NCBI RefSeq assembly: GCF_004153545.1
Contig: NZ_SDVA01000005.1
Span: 124,001 to 188,000 of the forward strand
Direction of reading: 5' to 3'
Length of the DNA stretch: 64,000 nucleotides
From: Serinicoccus sediminis
GTDB lineage: Bacteria; Actinomycetota; Actinomycetes; Actinomycetales; Dermatophilaceae
The notes beneath the pieces were generated by a model. The model was not told the origin of the DNA. It did no database searches and was given only the letters and a program-made list of their open reading frames with translations. A program made the translations under genes and the position numbers. Shown here piece after piece: positions 15,839 through 24,072 of this stretch (position 1 is its first letter; every line of letters begins with the position of its first letter).

Positions 15839-17227
15839 ATGACAGCTCCCCCGGTGACCCGGGCCGACCCCGCGTCCGAACGCACCCGGGCCCACCAGCG
15901 CGCCTTCGGGTGGTACGACTGGGCGAACTCCGCCTACGTGACGACCACCGGCACGGTCCTCATCGCGCCCTACCTCACCGCGCTGGCGCGGGCCGACGCG
16001 TGCCCGGACCTGGCCGAGGGCGAGACCTGCGACCAGATGCTGTCGGTACTGGGGGTCCCGGTGGCGGTGGGGTCGGTCGCGCCCTACACGATCACCGTGG
16101 CCACCCTGGTCTCGGCCGTGGTGCTCCTCTTCGTCGGCGCGGTCGCCGACCGTCACCCCCGGCCCACCTGGCTCCTCGGCGGTCTCGCCTGGGTGGGGGC
16201 CGCCGCCGCGGCCTCCATGTTCTTCCTGGACGGCAGCAACTGGGAGCTGGGCGTGCTCCTCGTGGTGGTGGCGAACCTGTGCCTGGGCGCCTCCACCGTC
16301 GTCTACGACGCGCTGCTCGTCCGGGTCGCCGCCCCCGACGACCGCGACCGGGTGTCGTCGCGGGCCTGGGCGCTGGGCTACCTGGGCGGAGGTGTGCTCC
16401 TGGCGCTCAACCTGGGCCTCATGACGGTCCACGAGTCGCTGGGCATCTCCTACACCATGGCCGTCCGGCTCAACCTGCTGTCGGCGGGGCTGTGGTGGGC
16501 CGCCTTCACCCTCATCCCGGTCATCGGGCTGCGGCGCATCCGCGGCACGACCGCCACCCCGGTCGAGCGGTCGGCGGGGGTGCTGGGCGGCACGGTGAGC
16601 CAGCTGCGCGACACCTTCGGCGACCTGCGCGGCTACCCGCACACCCTGCTCTTCCTGCTGGCCTACCTCTTCTTCAACGACGGCATCCAGACGGTCATCT
16701 CCTCGGCCAGCCTCTACGGCAGCGAGGCCCTGGGCTTCGACACCAGCCAGCTCATCATCACCATCCTGCTCGTCCAGTTCGTCGCCTTCGGCGGGGCGCT
16801 GGTCTTCGGGGCGATCGCCGGCCGGGTCGGGGCCAAGCGCACCGTCCTGGGCGGCCTGGTCATGTGGACCCTGGTGGTGGCCTTCGCCTACTTCGTGCCC
16901 ACTGGCGCGTTCACGATCTGGCTGGTCTGCGCGGTCTTCATCGGCACCGTCATGGGCGGCACCCAGGCGCTGTCCCGCTCGCTCTACTCCCAGCTGGTCC
17001 CCACCGGCAAGGAGTCGGAGTACTTCAGCTTCTACCAGGCGATGGAGCGCGGCACGAGCTGGTTCGGGACCCTCGCCTTCGGGCTCACCTACCAGCTCAC
17101 CGGCTCCTACCGCCCCGCGATCCTCGTGACCATCGCCTTCTTCGTCGTCGGCGGGCTCATCCTCACCCGGGTGGACATGCGCCGCGGCATCGAGATGGCC
17201 GGCAACGAGCAGCCACGCAAGGTCTGA
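15839..17227 (+). CDS. MFS transporter, UMF1/Atg22-like
   Basis: A 462-residue protein with twelve predicted membrane helices. The opening AFGWYDWANSAYVTTTGTVLIAPYLTALAR is the diagnostic UMF1/Atg22 sequence. FVGAVADRHPRP is the loop 2-3 motif, and RAWALGYLGGGVLLALNL and YPHTLLFLLAYLFFNDGIQTVI are further family blocks. Eukaryotic Atg22 exports amino acids from vacuoles; bacterial substrates are unknown. Start fixed by TACGAT 6 nt upstream. It ends at a strong hairpin shared with rbpA. Confidence 0.88.
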   Translation: MTAPPVTRADPASERTRAHQRAFGWYDWANSAYVTTTGTVLIAPYLTALARADACPDLAEGETCDQMLSVLGVPVAVGSVAPYTITVATLVSAVVLLFVGAVADRHPRPTWLLGGLAWVGAAAAASMFFLDGSNWELGVLLVVVANLCLGASTVVYDALLVRVAAPDDRDRVSSRAWALGYLGGGVLLALNLGLMTVHESLGISYTMAVRLNLLSAGLWWAAFTLIPVIGLRRIRGTTATPVERSAGVLGGTVSQLRDTFGDLRGYPHTLLFLLAYLFFNDGIQTVISSASLYGSEALGFDTSQLIITILLVQFVAFGGALVFGAIAGRVGAKRTVLGGLVMWTLVVAFAYFVPTGAFTIWLVCAVFIGTVMGGTQALSRSLYSQLVPTGKESEYFSFYQAMERGTSWFGTLAFGLTYQLTGSYRPAILVTIAFFVVGGLILTRVDMRRGIEMAGNEQPRKV

Positions 17228-17251
17228 GTGCCTCCACGGACCCTGTACACA

Positions 17252-17293
17252 CGACGAGGGCGTGGCACGCTGTTGCGTGCCACGCCCTCGTCG
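17252..17293. terminator. Bidirectional terminator between the MFS gene and rbpA
   Basis: An 18-bp perfect stem (17252-17269 with 17276-17293) around the 6-nt loop CTGTTG, placed between two converging genes. No T-run. Confidence 0.85.
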
Positions 17294-17310
17294 GTGTCGT
17301 GCGGTGCGCC

Positions 17311-17670
17311 TCAGGCGCTGCGCTTGCGCCGCGGCTTCTCGCCGCGCATCTCACGGAGCAGGCTCAGGCGCTCCTCCAGCAGCTCCTCGAGCTCCGGGAC
17401 GGAGCGCCGCTCGAGCAGCATGTCCCAGTGGGTGCGCTGCGGCTTGGTGGCCTTGAGCTCGGGCTCGGGGCCGTTCTCCAGCCGGGCGTCCAGGCCGCAC
17501 CGGCACTCCCAGATCGGCGGCACCTCCGCCTCCACCGAGAAGGGCAGCTCGCTGACGTGCCCGTCCGGGCAGACGTAGCGGCTGATCTCGCGGTCGCTGA
17601 AGGTGACGCCCTCGTCGCTCTCGAAGGAGAGCCAGCTGAGGTTGGTGCCGCGCAGGGACCTCTCTGCCAT
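17311..17670 (-). CDS. rbpA: RNA polymerase-binding protein RbpA
   Basis: A 119-residue protein with the RbpA signature MAERSLRGTNLSWLSFESDEGVTFSDREISRYVCPDGHVSELPFSVEAEVPPIWECRCG, containing the core-domain cysteines. PQRTHWDMLLERRSVPELEELLEERLSLLRE is the sigma-interaction domain. RbpA binds RNAP and the primary sigma factor and stabilises open complexes in Actinobacteria. The ATG at 17670 follows GGGAGTGG. The gene begins the RbpA-FxsA-Ppm-Lnt block that is also contiguous in mycobacteria. Confidence 0.96.
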   Translation of the reverse strand: MAERSLRGTNLSWLSFESDEGVTFSDREISRYVCPDGHVSELPFSVEAEVPPIWECRCGLDARLENGPEPELKATKPQRTHWDMLLERRSVPELEELLEERLSLLREMRGEKPRRKRSA

Positions 17671-17890
17671 GTGTGTTCCACTCCCATCGTGTCTTCGGAC
17701 ACGCGTGATCGTTCGCTGTCGCTGTGGTGCGGGCCGGGACCGGCGGCGCACTGCTGACTGTTGTCAACGCTGGACGACCACCCCGTGTTCCCCGTCTGCT
17801 CGCCGTCTCCGGGTGCGCCGGAGCCCGGGTATGCGTCGGGGGCAGACGTCCAGCATACCGGCGGACGGGCGGCGCTGACCAGTCGGCGCG
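17671..17890 (-). promoter_or_regulatory. Upstream region of rbpA (220 bp)
   Basis: Non-coding. On the - strand a TTGACA -35-like hexamer lies at 17766-17761 within GCGTTGACAACAG. No convincing -10 at 16-18 bp could be chosen. Two GCATAC/GTATGC-type motifs occur near 17828 and 17855. Confidence 0.35.
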
Positions 17891-18439
17891 TCAGCGGCCC
17901 AGCGGTGGTCGCGGGTCGTCCTCCCAGGGCGGCGGCCGCTCGTCAAGGATCTCGCCGTCGATGACCGTCCCGGCACCGGGGGGGCGACCACCGCGCCGGG
18001 GCCCCTGGCCCACCGGGCCGCCGACCACCGTCAGCGTCCGGCTGGCCACGACGGCCTGCAGCAGGCGGCGCGCCGCCGGACGGGTGAAGGGCAGCACGAG
18101 GAGCAGCGCCAACACGTCGCTCACGAAACCCGGGAGCAGCAGCAGCAGGCCGCCGACCATGAGCAGGATCGCGTCGGTGACCTCGTCGGTCGGCATCCGC
18201 CCCGAGCTCAGCGCCTGCTGCAGGGCCCGGTAGGTGCGGCTGCTCTCGCGCCGCGCCAGCCAGGTGCCGAGGACGGCGACGACGACGATGAGCAGCAGGG
18301 TCCACCACAGGCCGATGCTGCGGCCGACGGCGACGAGGACGGCGATCTCCACGAGGGGCAGCAGCACCAGCGCGAGGAGCACCCAGCGCAGCACCGGTCT
18401 GCGTGGGGTGCGGTTGCCCGAAGGTGTCGTCGTGCTCAC
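17891..18439 (-). CDS. fxsA: FxsA family membrane protein
   Basis: A 182-residue protein. Two membrane helices (WVLLALVLLPLVEIAVLVAVGRSIG and WWTLLLIVVVAVLGTWLAR) are followed by an amphipathic stretch and a third hydrophobic segment (AILLMVGGLLLLLPGFVSDVLALLLVLP). PGFVSD...LLLPFTRPAARRLL is the FxsA signature. E. coli FxsA suppresses F-exclusion of phage T7, but its cellular role is unclear. The GTG start overlaps the stop of the mannosyltransferase gene by GTGA. The tail is proline- and acid-rich. Confidence 0.88.
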   Translation of the reverse strand: MSTTTPSGNRTPRRPVLRWVLLALVLLPLVEIAVLVAVGRSIGLWWTLLLIVVVAVLGTWLARRESSRTYRALQQALSSGRMPTDEVTDAILLMVGGLLLLLPGFVSDVLALLLVLPFTRPAARRLLQAVVASRTLTVVGGPVGQGPRRGGRPPGAGTVIDGEILDERPPPWEDDPRPPLGR

Positions 18440-19236
18440 GTGGCCTCCTCGAGGTGGTGCCAACGAGAACGGCCCCGGGCTGCCAGGTGTTCCCCGAGCT
18501 GCCGCGTCCGACGCTCGAGGGCCCAGACGCCCACCCGCACCACGGCCTCGCGGACGATGCTGCCGGTCATCTTGGAGGTGCCCTCGACCCGCTCGACGAA
18601 GGCGATGGGGACCTCGACGACGCGCAGACCGGCGTCGACCGCCCGCCGGGTCAGGTCGACCTGGAAGCAGTAGCCCTGGGAGGCGACCGTCCCGGCGACG
18701 AGCTCGGTGAGCTGCGGCAACCGGTAGACCCGGAACCCGGCCGTCGCGTCGTGGACGCTCAGGCCGAGGGCGAGGCGGGTGTAGGTGTTGGCTCCCACGG
18801 ACAGGACCCTGCGGTGCCAGGGCCACCGGTGCACCGAGCCCCCGGGGACCCAGCGGGAGCCGATGACCACGTCGGCGCCCTCTCCCTGCTCCGCGGCGGC
18901 GAGCAGCGACGGGAGCTCCTCGGGCTGGTGCGAGCCGTCGGCGTCCATCTCGACGACGGCGTCGAAGCCGCGCCGGGCGGCCCACGCGAAACCGGCGAGG
19001 TAGGCCGGGCCCAGCCCCTCCTTGCCGGGCCGGTGCAGCACGTGCACGTGCGGGTCCCGGGCGGCGGCCTGCTCGGCCAGCTCGCCGGTGCCGTCCGGGC
19101 TGGCGTCGTCGATGACCAGCACCTGGGCGTGCGGGACGGACGCCCGGACCCGTCGCAGCACCTCGGGGAGGGAGTCCCGCTCCTGGTAGGTCGGGATGCA
19201 CACGCAGACGTGGCGCAACGGGCCTCGGGAGGTCAT
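18436..19236 (-). CDS. ppm1: Polyprenol monophosphomannose synthase
   Basis: A 266-residue GT2 glycosyltransferase of the Dpm1/Ppm1 type. CVCIPTYQERDSLPEVLRRVR opens the nucleotide-binding domain, VLVIDDASPDGTGE is the UDP/GDP-binding acidic pair, VVEMDADGSHQPEELP carries the metal-binding DxD, and ATAGFRVYRLPQL plus EVPIAFVERVEGTSKM are acceptor-site blocks. It should transfer mannose from GDP-mannose to polyprenyl phosphate for lipoglycan and protein mannosylation. It lies directly downstream of lnt, as separate genes rather than the fused Ppm1 of M. tuberculosis. Confidence 0.92.
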   Translation of the reverse strand: MTSRGPLRHVCVCIPTYQERDSLPEVLRRVRASVPHAQVLVIDDASPDGTGELAEQAAARDPHVHVLHRPGKEGLGPAYLAGFAWAARRGFDAVVEMDADGSHQPEELPSLLAAAEQGEGADVVIGSRWVPGGSVHRWPWHRRVLSVGANTYTRLALGLSVHDATAGFRVYRLPQLTELVAGTVASQGYCFQVDLTRRAVDAGLRVVEVPIAFVERVEGTSKMTGSIVREAVVRVGVWALERRTRQLGEHLAARGRSRWHHLEEAT

Positions 19237-19248
19237 CGGGTCACCCTA
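19237..19248 (-). promoter_or_regulatory. Leaderless -10 element for ppm1, overlapping the lnt stop codon
   Basis: TAGGGT, 6 nt, ATG at 19236. The TAG (19248-19246) is the stop codon of lnt, the same arrangement as at 9031. Confidence 0.55.
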
Positions 19249-20766
19249 ACCAGCGTGCTCGCGCCTCCCGACCAGGAGCCCGACGAGCACGACCACGGCC
19301 GCGACGGGCACGACCCAGGGCCCGGCGCTGAAGGCGGGGGTCTGCTCGGACCGCAGCGGCAGCTCCCCCCGCAGCAGGGCCTGGGTGAACAGCTCCGTGG
19401 GCTCGTGCACGGTCCCGTCGGGGCTGATGAGGCCGGAGATCCCGACATTGCTGATGTGCACGACGGACCGCCCGTACTCGACCGCCCGGACCCGTGAGGC
19501 CGCGATGTGCTGGGCTGCCTGGTCGCCCTCCCCGAACCAGGCGTTGCTCGTCGGCACCACCAGCAGCTCCGCTCCCCCGGCCACCACGTCCCGCACCGCC
19601 GGGTCGACGACGATCTCGAAGCAGATGCCGAGCCCCAGCCGGACGTCCCTGCCGTCGGCCAGCCGCACGTCCATGACGCCGGGCTCGGTGCCGGCCTCCC
19701 AGTCAGGGATCCGGTCCACCCACTCCGACAGGTGCCGCACCAGGGGACGCAGCGGCATCCGCTCCCCGAACGGCGCCAGGTAGACCTTCTGGTAGGTGTC
19801 GTCGACACCCTCGCCCGGCTGCAGCTCCAGCACCATGTTGCGGGGCACCTCGCCGTCGCCGTACGACACCGCACCCAGCACGACGGGCACCCCCAGTGCG
19901 TCGACGCCGGTCATCATCCGGTCGACGGTGGCGGGCCCGCCGGCCGGAGCGAGCGGGTCCTGGTCGCTCGCACCCTCGGGCCAGATGACGAGGTCGGGTC
20001 GCTCCTTCGAGCCGGAGGAGACGTCGGCGGCCAGCTCCTCGGTCATCGACGTGTAGCGCTCGAGCATGGTGCCGCGCTCGGCGCTCAGGGTGCGGGTGAA
20101 CTCCGCGGGCAGGTCGCCCTGGACGGCGGCCACGTCGAGCGGTGCTCCGTCGGTGGGCCGCGGGAGCGCCGCCGGGGCCAGGGTCAGCACGACCGCGGTG
20201 GCCGCGAGCAGCGCGGCACGGGGCAGGCTGCGCGTCGACCTGGGGGCCAGCCCGAGCTGAGCGGCCCGGGCCAGCAGCCCGCCGACCAGGGCGACCGCGA
20301 AGCCGAGGCCGGTGACCGCGACGAGGCCGGCGACGCCCAGCAGCGGGCTGTCGGCCTGGCTGAACCCGAGCCGGGCCCAGGGGAACCCGCCGAACGGGGT
20401 GACCGAGCGCGCATACTCCATGAGGACCCAGGCGGCCGCGCCCACGACCGGTCGCACTGCCCCCGACCGCTGCAGCAGCGCGAGCAGGCCGCCCAGGGCG
20501 GCGGGGTAGAGGGCAGAGGCGACGCTCATGGCGAGCCACGGCATGACCCCGGCGTAGGTGCCCGCCCAGACGAACATGGGGGTGTACCACGCGAGGCCCA
20601 GCAGGAACCCGGCGACGAGCCCGACCCACACCCGGGCGCCCGCCGTGGCGAGGGCCAGCGCCCCGACCCCGACGGGGGCCAGCGGCCAGAGGTCATGGCC
20701 GGGGAACGCGAGCCACAGGGCGACGCCACCGAGAAGCGCGAGGGTGAGTCGGAGCGTCCAGGGCAC
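19246..20766 (-). CDS. lnt: Apolipoprotein N-acyltransferase
   Basis: A 506-residue protein. Six N-terminal membrane helices (residues about 5-200) are followed by a nitrilase-like periplasmic domain and one C-terminal helix. The catalytic triad is visible as Glu in VIWPEGAS, Lys in YQKVYLAPFGERMP and Cys in LGLGICFEIV. Lnt N-acylates the lipid-modified cysteine of lipoproteins, and a candidate substrate is the FKBP lipoprotein at 37967-39013. GTG start with TAGGCT 6 nt upstream. Confidence 0.95.
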   Translation of the reverse strand: MPWTLRLTLALLGGVALWLAFPGHDLWPLAPVGVGALALATAGARVWVGLVAGFLLGLAWYTPMFVWAGTYAGVMPWLAMSVASALYPAALGGLLALLQRSGAVRPVVGAAAWVLMEYARSVTPFGGFPWARLGFSQADSPLLGVAGLVAVTGLGFAVALVGGLLARAAQLGLAPRSTRSLPRAALLAATAVVLTLAPAALPRPTDGAPLDVAAVQGDLPAEFTRTLSAERGTMLERYTSMTEELAADVSSGSKERPDLVIWPEGASDQDPLAPAGGPATVDRMMTGVDALGVPVVLGAVSYGDGEVPRNMVLELQPGEGVDDTYQKVYLAPFGERMPLRPLVRHLSEWVDRIPDWEAGTEPGVMDVRLADGRDVRLGLGICFEIVVDPAVRDVVAGGAELLVVPTSNAWFGEGDQAAQHIAASRVRAVEYGRSVVHISNVGISGLISPDGTVHEPTELFTQALLRGELPLRSEQTPAFSAGPWVVPVAAVVVLVGLLVGRREHAG

Positions 20767-20778
20767 GCGCCCAGCCTA
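20767..20778 (-). promoter_or_regulatory. Leaderless -10 element for lnt
   Basis: TAGGCT, 6 nt, GTG at 20766. Confidence 0.6.
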
Positions 20779-21195
20779 CGGAAGCCCCCGGACATGGCCG
20801 GACCCCGGCACCTTTGGGGCCGGTCCGTACGCGGCTGGCGGCCGGCACGGTCCCGTTGTCTACTCGGTGCTCGGGGCCCTGGCTCTCCCCCGACGGGCCG
20901 CACGGGCCCGAGGGACAGCACTAGAACGTAGGTCGCGGCTCCGGGAGTGTCAACATCGCGCTGACCTGCACCATCCTGGGAAAGCGCAGGTCAGCGGGCC
21001 TTCCACGGTCCCGGCTTGACGAGAATTTTACCCGTGACCCGGCGTGTCGGCGCGGACACGCCGGTGGGCTCTGTGTATGCCCGCAGCGGGCACGGCGTCT
21101 GCGCTTGGCGCGCCTTGCGGCTGAGATCGTCCTGTCAAACGGCATACACGCAAGAAATCATCCTGCAGATGGTGGATTCGACCGGATGTTGTCCG
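20779..21195. other. Long intergenic region upstream of kamA
   Basis: About 420 bp without a credible gene, the longest gap in the window. It contains an 11-bp inverted repeat, CGCTGACCTGC (20959-20969) and GCAGGTCAGCG (20986-20996), with a 16-nt loop. A locally AT-rich stretch, TTGACGAGAATTTTACC (about 21016-21032), and two GTATGC/GCATAC motifs (about 21075 and 21142) are also present. It could hold a long leader or a small RNA for kamA. No known riboswitch was recognised. Confidence 0.4.
20959..20996. promoter_or_regulatory. Inverted repeat, possible operator or RNA hairpin
   Basis: Perfect 11-bp arms separated by 16 nt between the divergent lnt and kamA genes. Too far upstream to be a terminator for either. 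An Lrp-type or other dimeric regulator could bind here. Confidence 0.4.
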
Positions 21196-21207
21196 TAGCA
21201 TGACGGC
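21196..21207 (+). promoter_or_regulatory. Leaderless -10 element for kamA
   Basis: TAGCAT, 6 nt, ATG at 21208. Confidence 0.6.
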
Positions 21208-22680
21208 ATGAGCGCACAGATCGAGCAGCCCTACGTCTACCGCCGCCGCGAGCTGGTGGAGCCCGACTGGACCCGCTTCCCCGGGTGGGCCGACGTCACC
21301 CGGCAGCAGTGGGAGGACGTGCAGTGGCAGCGGGTCAACTGCGTCAAGAACATCGCGCAGCTGCGCACCGTGATGGGGCCCCTGCTCGACGACGGGTTCT
21401 ACGACGACCTGCAGCGCGACCAGGAGCAGCGCGCGACCATGTCCATGCTGCTGCCGCCGCAGATGCTCAACACCATGGTCAGCGAGCCGACCTGGGCCGA
21501 CGGCCGGATGCCCGCGGCGGGCGCCGACTTCACCGCCGCGTTCCTGGCCGACCCCGTGCGGCGCTACATGCTGCCGGTCTTCTCCGACCGTCGCACCGAC
21601 TGGTCGAGCCACCCGTACGCCACCCGCGACAGCCTGCACGAGCACGACATGTGGGTGGCCGAGGGCCTCACCCACCGCTACCCCACCAAGGTGCTCGCGG
21701 AGATGCTCCCGACGTGCCCGCAGTACTGCGGCCACTGCACCCGGATGGACCTCGTGGGCAACTCGACCCCCACCGTCACCAAGCTCAAGCTGGCCGGCAA
21801 GCCGGTGGACCGCCACACCGCCATCCTCGACTACCTGCGTGCCACCCCGGGCGTGCGCGACGTCGTGGTCTCCGGCGGCGACGTCGCCAACATGCCGTGG
21901 AAGAACCTCGAGGCCTGGCTCGACCAGCTCCTCGACATCGAGTCCATCCGCGACGTGCGGCTGGCGACCAAGGCGCTCATGGGGATGCCGCAGCACTGGC
22001 TGGCCCCGGACACCGTCGAGGGCGTCGGCCGGGTGGCCCGCAAGGCCCGCGAGCGCGGGGTCGGGCTGGCCATCCACACGCACATCAACGCCGCGCAGTC
22101 GGTGACCCCGCTGGTGGCCGAGGCGAGCACGGCGATGCTGGACGCGGGCATCCGTGACGTCCGCAACCAGGGCGTCCTCATGCGGGGTGTCAACGACACC
22201 TCGGCCCAGCTGCTGGACCTGTGCTTCGCCATGTCGGACGAGGCCATGATCACGCCGTACTACTTCTACATGTGCGACATGATCCCCTTCAGCGAGCACT
22301 GGCGGGTCTCCCTCGGGCACGCCCAGCACCTGCAGCACTCGATGCTGGGCTACCTCCCGGGCTTCGCCACGCCGCGCATCGTCTGCGACGTGCCCTTCGT
22401 CGGCAAGCGGTGGGTCCACCAGGTCGACACCTACGACACCGAGCGCGGGATCTCCTACTGGCGCAAGAACTACCGGACCTCGATCGAGGGCGAGGACGTC
22501 GACGTCACCAGTGCGGAGTACGTCTACTACGACCCCATCGACACCCTGCCGGCGAGCGGTCAGGACTGGTGGCGCCGTGAGGCCGCCGAGGTGCACGGGA
22601 CCGACGAGGCGGGCCAGCAGGAGAAGGCCGAGGTGGCCGCGGCCGCTTCCCGACGGGCCTCGGTGGACCAGCTCGCCTGA
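21208..22680 (+). CDS. kamA: KamA-family radical SAM aminomutase (lysine 2,3-aminomutase-like)
   Basis: A 490-residue protein. TCPQYCGHCTRM places the radical-SAM cluster cysteines at 170, 174 and 177 in CxxxCxxC spacing. VVSGGDVANM is the SAM-binding GGD-type motif, and CDVPFVGKRWV probably holds the PLP lysine. Lysine 2,3-aminomutases interconvert alpha- and beta-lysine. The PLP loop differs from the glycine-rich loop of clostridial KamA, so the amino-acid substrate (lysine, glutamate or other) is uncertain. No kamDE-type fermentation genes adjoin it. A 32-bp repeat cluster follows its stop. Confidence 0.85.
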   Translation: MSAQIEQPYVYRRRELVEPDWTRFPGWADVTRQQWEDVQWQRVNCVKNIAQLRTVMGPLLDDGFYDDLQRDQEQRATMSMLLPPQMLNTMVSEPTWADGRMPAAGADFTAAFLADPVRRYMLPVFSDRRTDWSSHPYATRDSLHEHDMWVAEGLTHRYPTKVLAEMLPTCPQYCGHCTRMDLVGNSTPTVTKLKLAGKPVDRHTAILDYLRATPGVRDVVVSGGDVANMPWKNLEAWLDQLLDIESIRDVRLATKALMGMPQHWLAPDTVEGVGRVARKARERGVGLAIHTHINAAQSVTPLVAEASTAMLDAGIRDVRNQGVLMRGVNDTSAQLLDLCFAMSDEAMITPYYFYMCDMIPFSEHWRVSLGHAQHLQHSMLGYLPGFATPRIVCDVPFVGKRWVHQVDTYDTERGISYWRKNYRTSIEGEDVDVTSAEYVYYDPIDTLPASGQDWWRREAAEVHGTDEAGQQEKAEVAAAASRRASVDQLA

Positions 22681-22684
22681 CCCG

Positions 22685-22780
22685 ACCGGGCGTCGCGAGT
22701 GGTTGTCTCCCGAGCCACCGGGCGTCGCGAATGGTTGTCTCCCGAGCCACCGGGCGTCGTGAATGGTTGTCTCCCGGGCG
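22685..22780. repeat. Three tandem copies of a 32-bp repeat
   Basis: Units at 22685-22716, 22717-22748 and 22749-22780. The first two differ by one base and the third decays at its end. Read on the - strand the core is ACCATTCGCGACGCCCGGTG. The same core and the same 32-bp period occur at 37829-37956, so this is a dispersed family. It fills the gap between kamA and ybaK. Confidence 0.9.
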
Positions 22781-22791
22781 GCGCGACGGCA

Positions 22792-22803
22792 TACCCTCGG
22801 TGG
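22792..22803 (+). promoter_or_regulatory. Leaderless -10 element for ybaK
   Basis: TACCCT, 6 nt, GTG at 22804. Confidence 0.5.
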
Positions 22804-23301
22804 GTGGCCAGGAAGAAGACGGGTGGCGGCACCCCGGCGACCCTCGCGCTCGACCGGGCCGGGGTGCCCTACGCGGTGCGGGCGTACGAGCACGACCCGA
22901 CGGCGGAGTCGTACGGCTTGGAGGCGGCGCAGGCGCTGGGCGTGGAGCCCGAGCGCGTCCTCAAGACGCTGCTGGTCGAGGGCGAGGCCGGGCTGGGCGT
23001 CGGCATCGTGCCCGTGGTCGCCCAGCTCGACCTCAAGGCGATGGCCACCGCGCTCGGGACGAAGAAGGTGTCGATGGCCGACCCCCGGGTCGCCGAGCGC
23101 ACGACCGGCTACGTCGTCGGCGGGATCAGCCCGCTGGGTCAGAAGAGGCGGCTGCCGACGGTCCTCGACGCGTCCGCGCTGGGGTATGCCGCGGTGCTGG
23201 TGAGCGGTGGCAAGCGCGGCCTGGACCTGGAGCTCTCCCCGGAGGACCTCGTCGCGGCGACCGACGCGCAGGTCGCCGCGATCGCGCGGGCGCACCGCTG
23301 A
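22804..23301 (+). CDS. ybaK: YbaK/EbsC-type aminoacyl-tRNA deacylase
   Basis: A 165-residue protein of the YbaK/ProX editing family. It begins KKTGGGTPATLALDRAGVPYAVRAYEHDP. The lysine of VLKTLLVEG is the conserved catalytic residue, and KKVSMADPRVAERTTGYVVGGISPLGQKRRLPTVLD is the second conserved block, with the GxxxPxG-like substrate loop. E. coli YbaK hydrolyses Cys-tRNA(Pro). The GTG start is set by the TACCCT element. Confidence 0.93.
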   Translation: MARKKTGGGTPATLALDRAGVPYAVRAYEHDPTAESYGLEAAQALGVEPERVLKTLLVEGEAGLGVGIVPVVAQLDLKAMATALGTKKVSMADPRVAERTTGYVVGGISPLGQKRRLPTVLDASALGYAAVLVSGGKRGLDLELSPEDLVAATDAQVAAIARAHR

Positions 23302-23346
23302 AGCGGACGCACCGCCGGACGCGGGCGGAGCCCGGCCCGACCGGTG

Positions 23347-23811
23347 TCAGGGGGTGGTGGGCAGCTCGAGCGGGAGGGCTCCGAGGCGGTCCTCCCACGG
23401 GGTGGAGAGCACGATCGTCGTGTTGGTGGAGCACGAGCCCTCCTGGCGGATGCGGCCGAGCAGCTCCTCCAGGTCCTGCGGGCGCGGCACCCGGATGAGC
23501 AGCACGTAGTTCTCGTCGCCGGCGACCGACCAGCAGGCCACGATCTCCTCGATGTGGGCCAGCCGCTCCGGGATGTCGTCGTCGTCCGAGGGGTCGAACG
23601 GGGTGACCGACATGAGCGCGGTGAGCGGGAGCCCGACCGAGGCGTAGTCGACGACGGCGCGGTAGCCGGTGATGATCCCGCGCTCCTCCAGCCTCTTGAC
23701 CCGCTGGTGCACGGCCGACGTGGACAGCCCCACCTGCCGACCGAGGTCGGCGAAGCTGATGCGCCCGTCCTGCGCCAGGACGGTGACGATGTGGCGATCC
23801 AGCGGCTCCAT
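23347..23811 (-). CDS. Lrp/AsnC family transcriptional regulator
   Basis: A 154-residue protein. MEPLDRHIVTVLAQDGRISFADLGRQVGLSTSAVHQRVKRLEERGIITGYRAVVD is the N-terminal helix-turn-helix and hinge, and residues about 65-145 form the RAM/effector domain with GDENYVLLIRV at the ligand-binding edge. Lrp proteins sense amino acids. The nearby KamA aminomutase and the 20959-20996 inverted repeat make it a candidate regulator of that gene (inference). The ATG at 23811 has TAGGGT 7 nt upstream. Confidence 0.93.
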   Translation of the reverse strand: MEPLDRHIVTVLAQDGRISFADLGRQVGLSTSAVHQRVKRLEERGIITGYRAVVDYASVGLPLTALMSVTPFDPSDDDDIPERLAHIEEIVACWSVAGDENYVLLIRVPRPQDLEELLGRIRQEGSCSTNTTIVLSTPWEDRLGALPLELPTTP

Positions 23812-23824
23812 GGGGGCAACCCTA
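23812..23824 (-). promoter_or_regulatory. Leaderless -10 element for the Lrp gene
   Basis: TAGGGT, 7 nt, ATG at 23811. The hexamer lies at the end of the upstream small membrane gene. Confidence 0.55.
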
Positions 23825-24049
23825 GTGCCGCCCACCGCCCTCCCTGCGCGAGGTGAGGAGCACCACACCGACCGTCGCCGCGACCAGCAGGGTGGGCAGG
23901 CTGAGCCGCAGCACCGCGCCGTAGTCCGGGCCCGGCGGACGGGTGAGCGGGTTCTCGCCCGCAGCCGTGTCCCACCACGGCCCGAGGAGCAGGACCGCCG
24001 ACACCAGCAGCACGCCCAGGAGCAGCGCGAGGGCCAGGCGTCGAGGCAT
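23822..24049 (-). CDS. Small membrane protein, 75 aa
   Basis: No family recognised. It has two hydrophobic helices, LALALLLGVLLVSAVLLLG (about 5-23) and LRLSLPTLLVAATVGVVLLTS (about 47-67), joined by a Pro/Gly-rich loop, with a basic tail REGGGRH. It ends 10 nt before the Lrp start. The TAGCGT element 5 nt before its ATG supports expression. Confidence 0.65.
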   Translation of the reverse strand: MPRRLALALLLGVLLVSAVLLLGPWWDTAAGENPLTRPPGPDYGAVLRLSLPTLLVAATVGVVLLTSRREGGGRH

Positions 24050-24060
24050 ACCTCACGCTA
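24050..24060 (-). promoter_or_regulatory. Leaderless -10 element for the 75-aa membrane protein
   Basis: TAGCGT, 5 nt, ATG at 24049. It is divergent from the exonuclease promoter 13 bp away. Confidence 0.45.
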
Positions 24061-24072
24061 ACCCACCCGCAC

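Noticed and set aside
20779-21195. Lysine riboswitch or T-box before kamA
   Set aside because: No recognisable conserved core or terminator structure, and the -10 element directly at the start codon implies a leaderless mRNA.
22685-22780. Possible mini-CRISPR array
   Set aside because: Units are contiguous with no variable spacers, and no cas genes are nearby. It is a simple tandem repeat.
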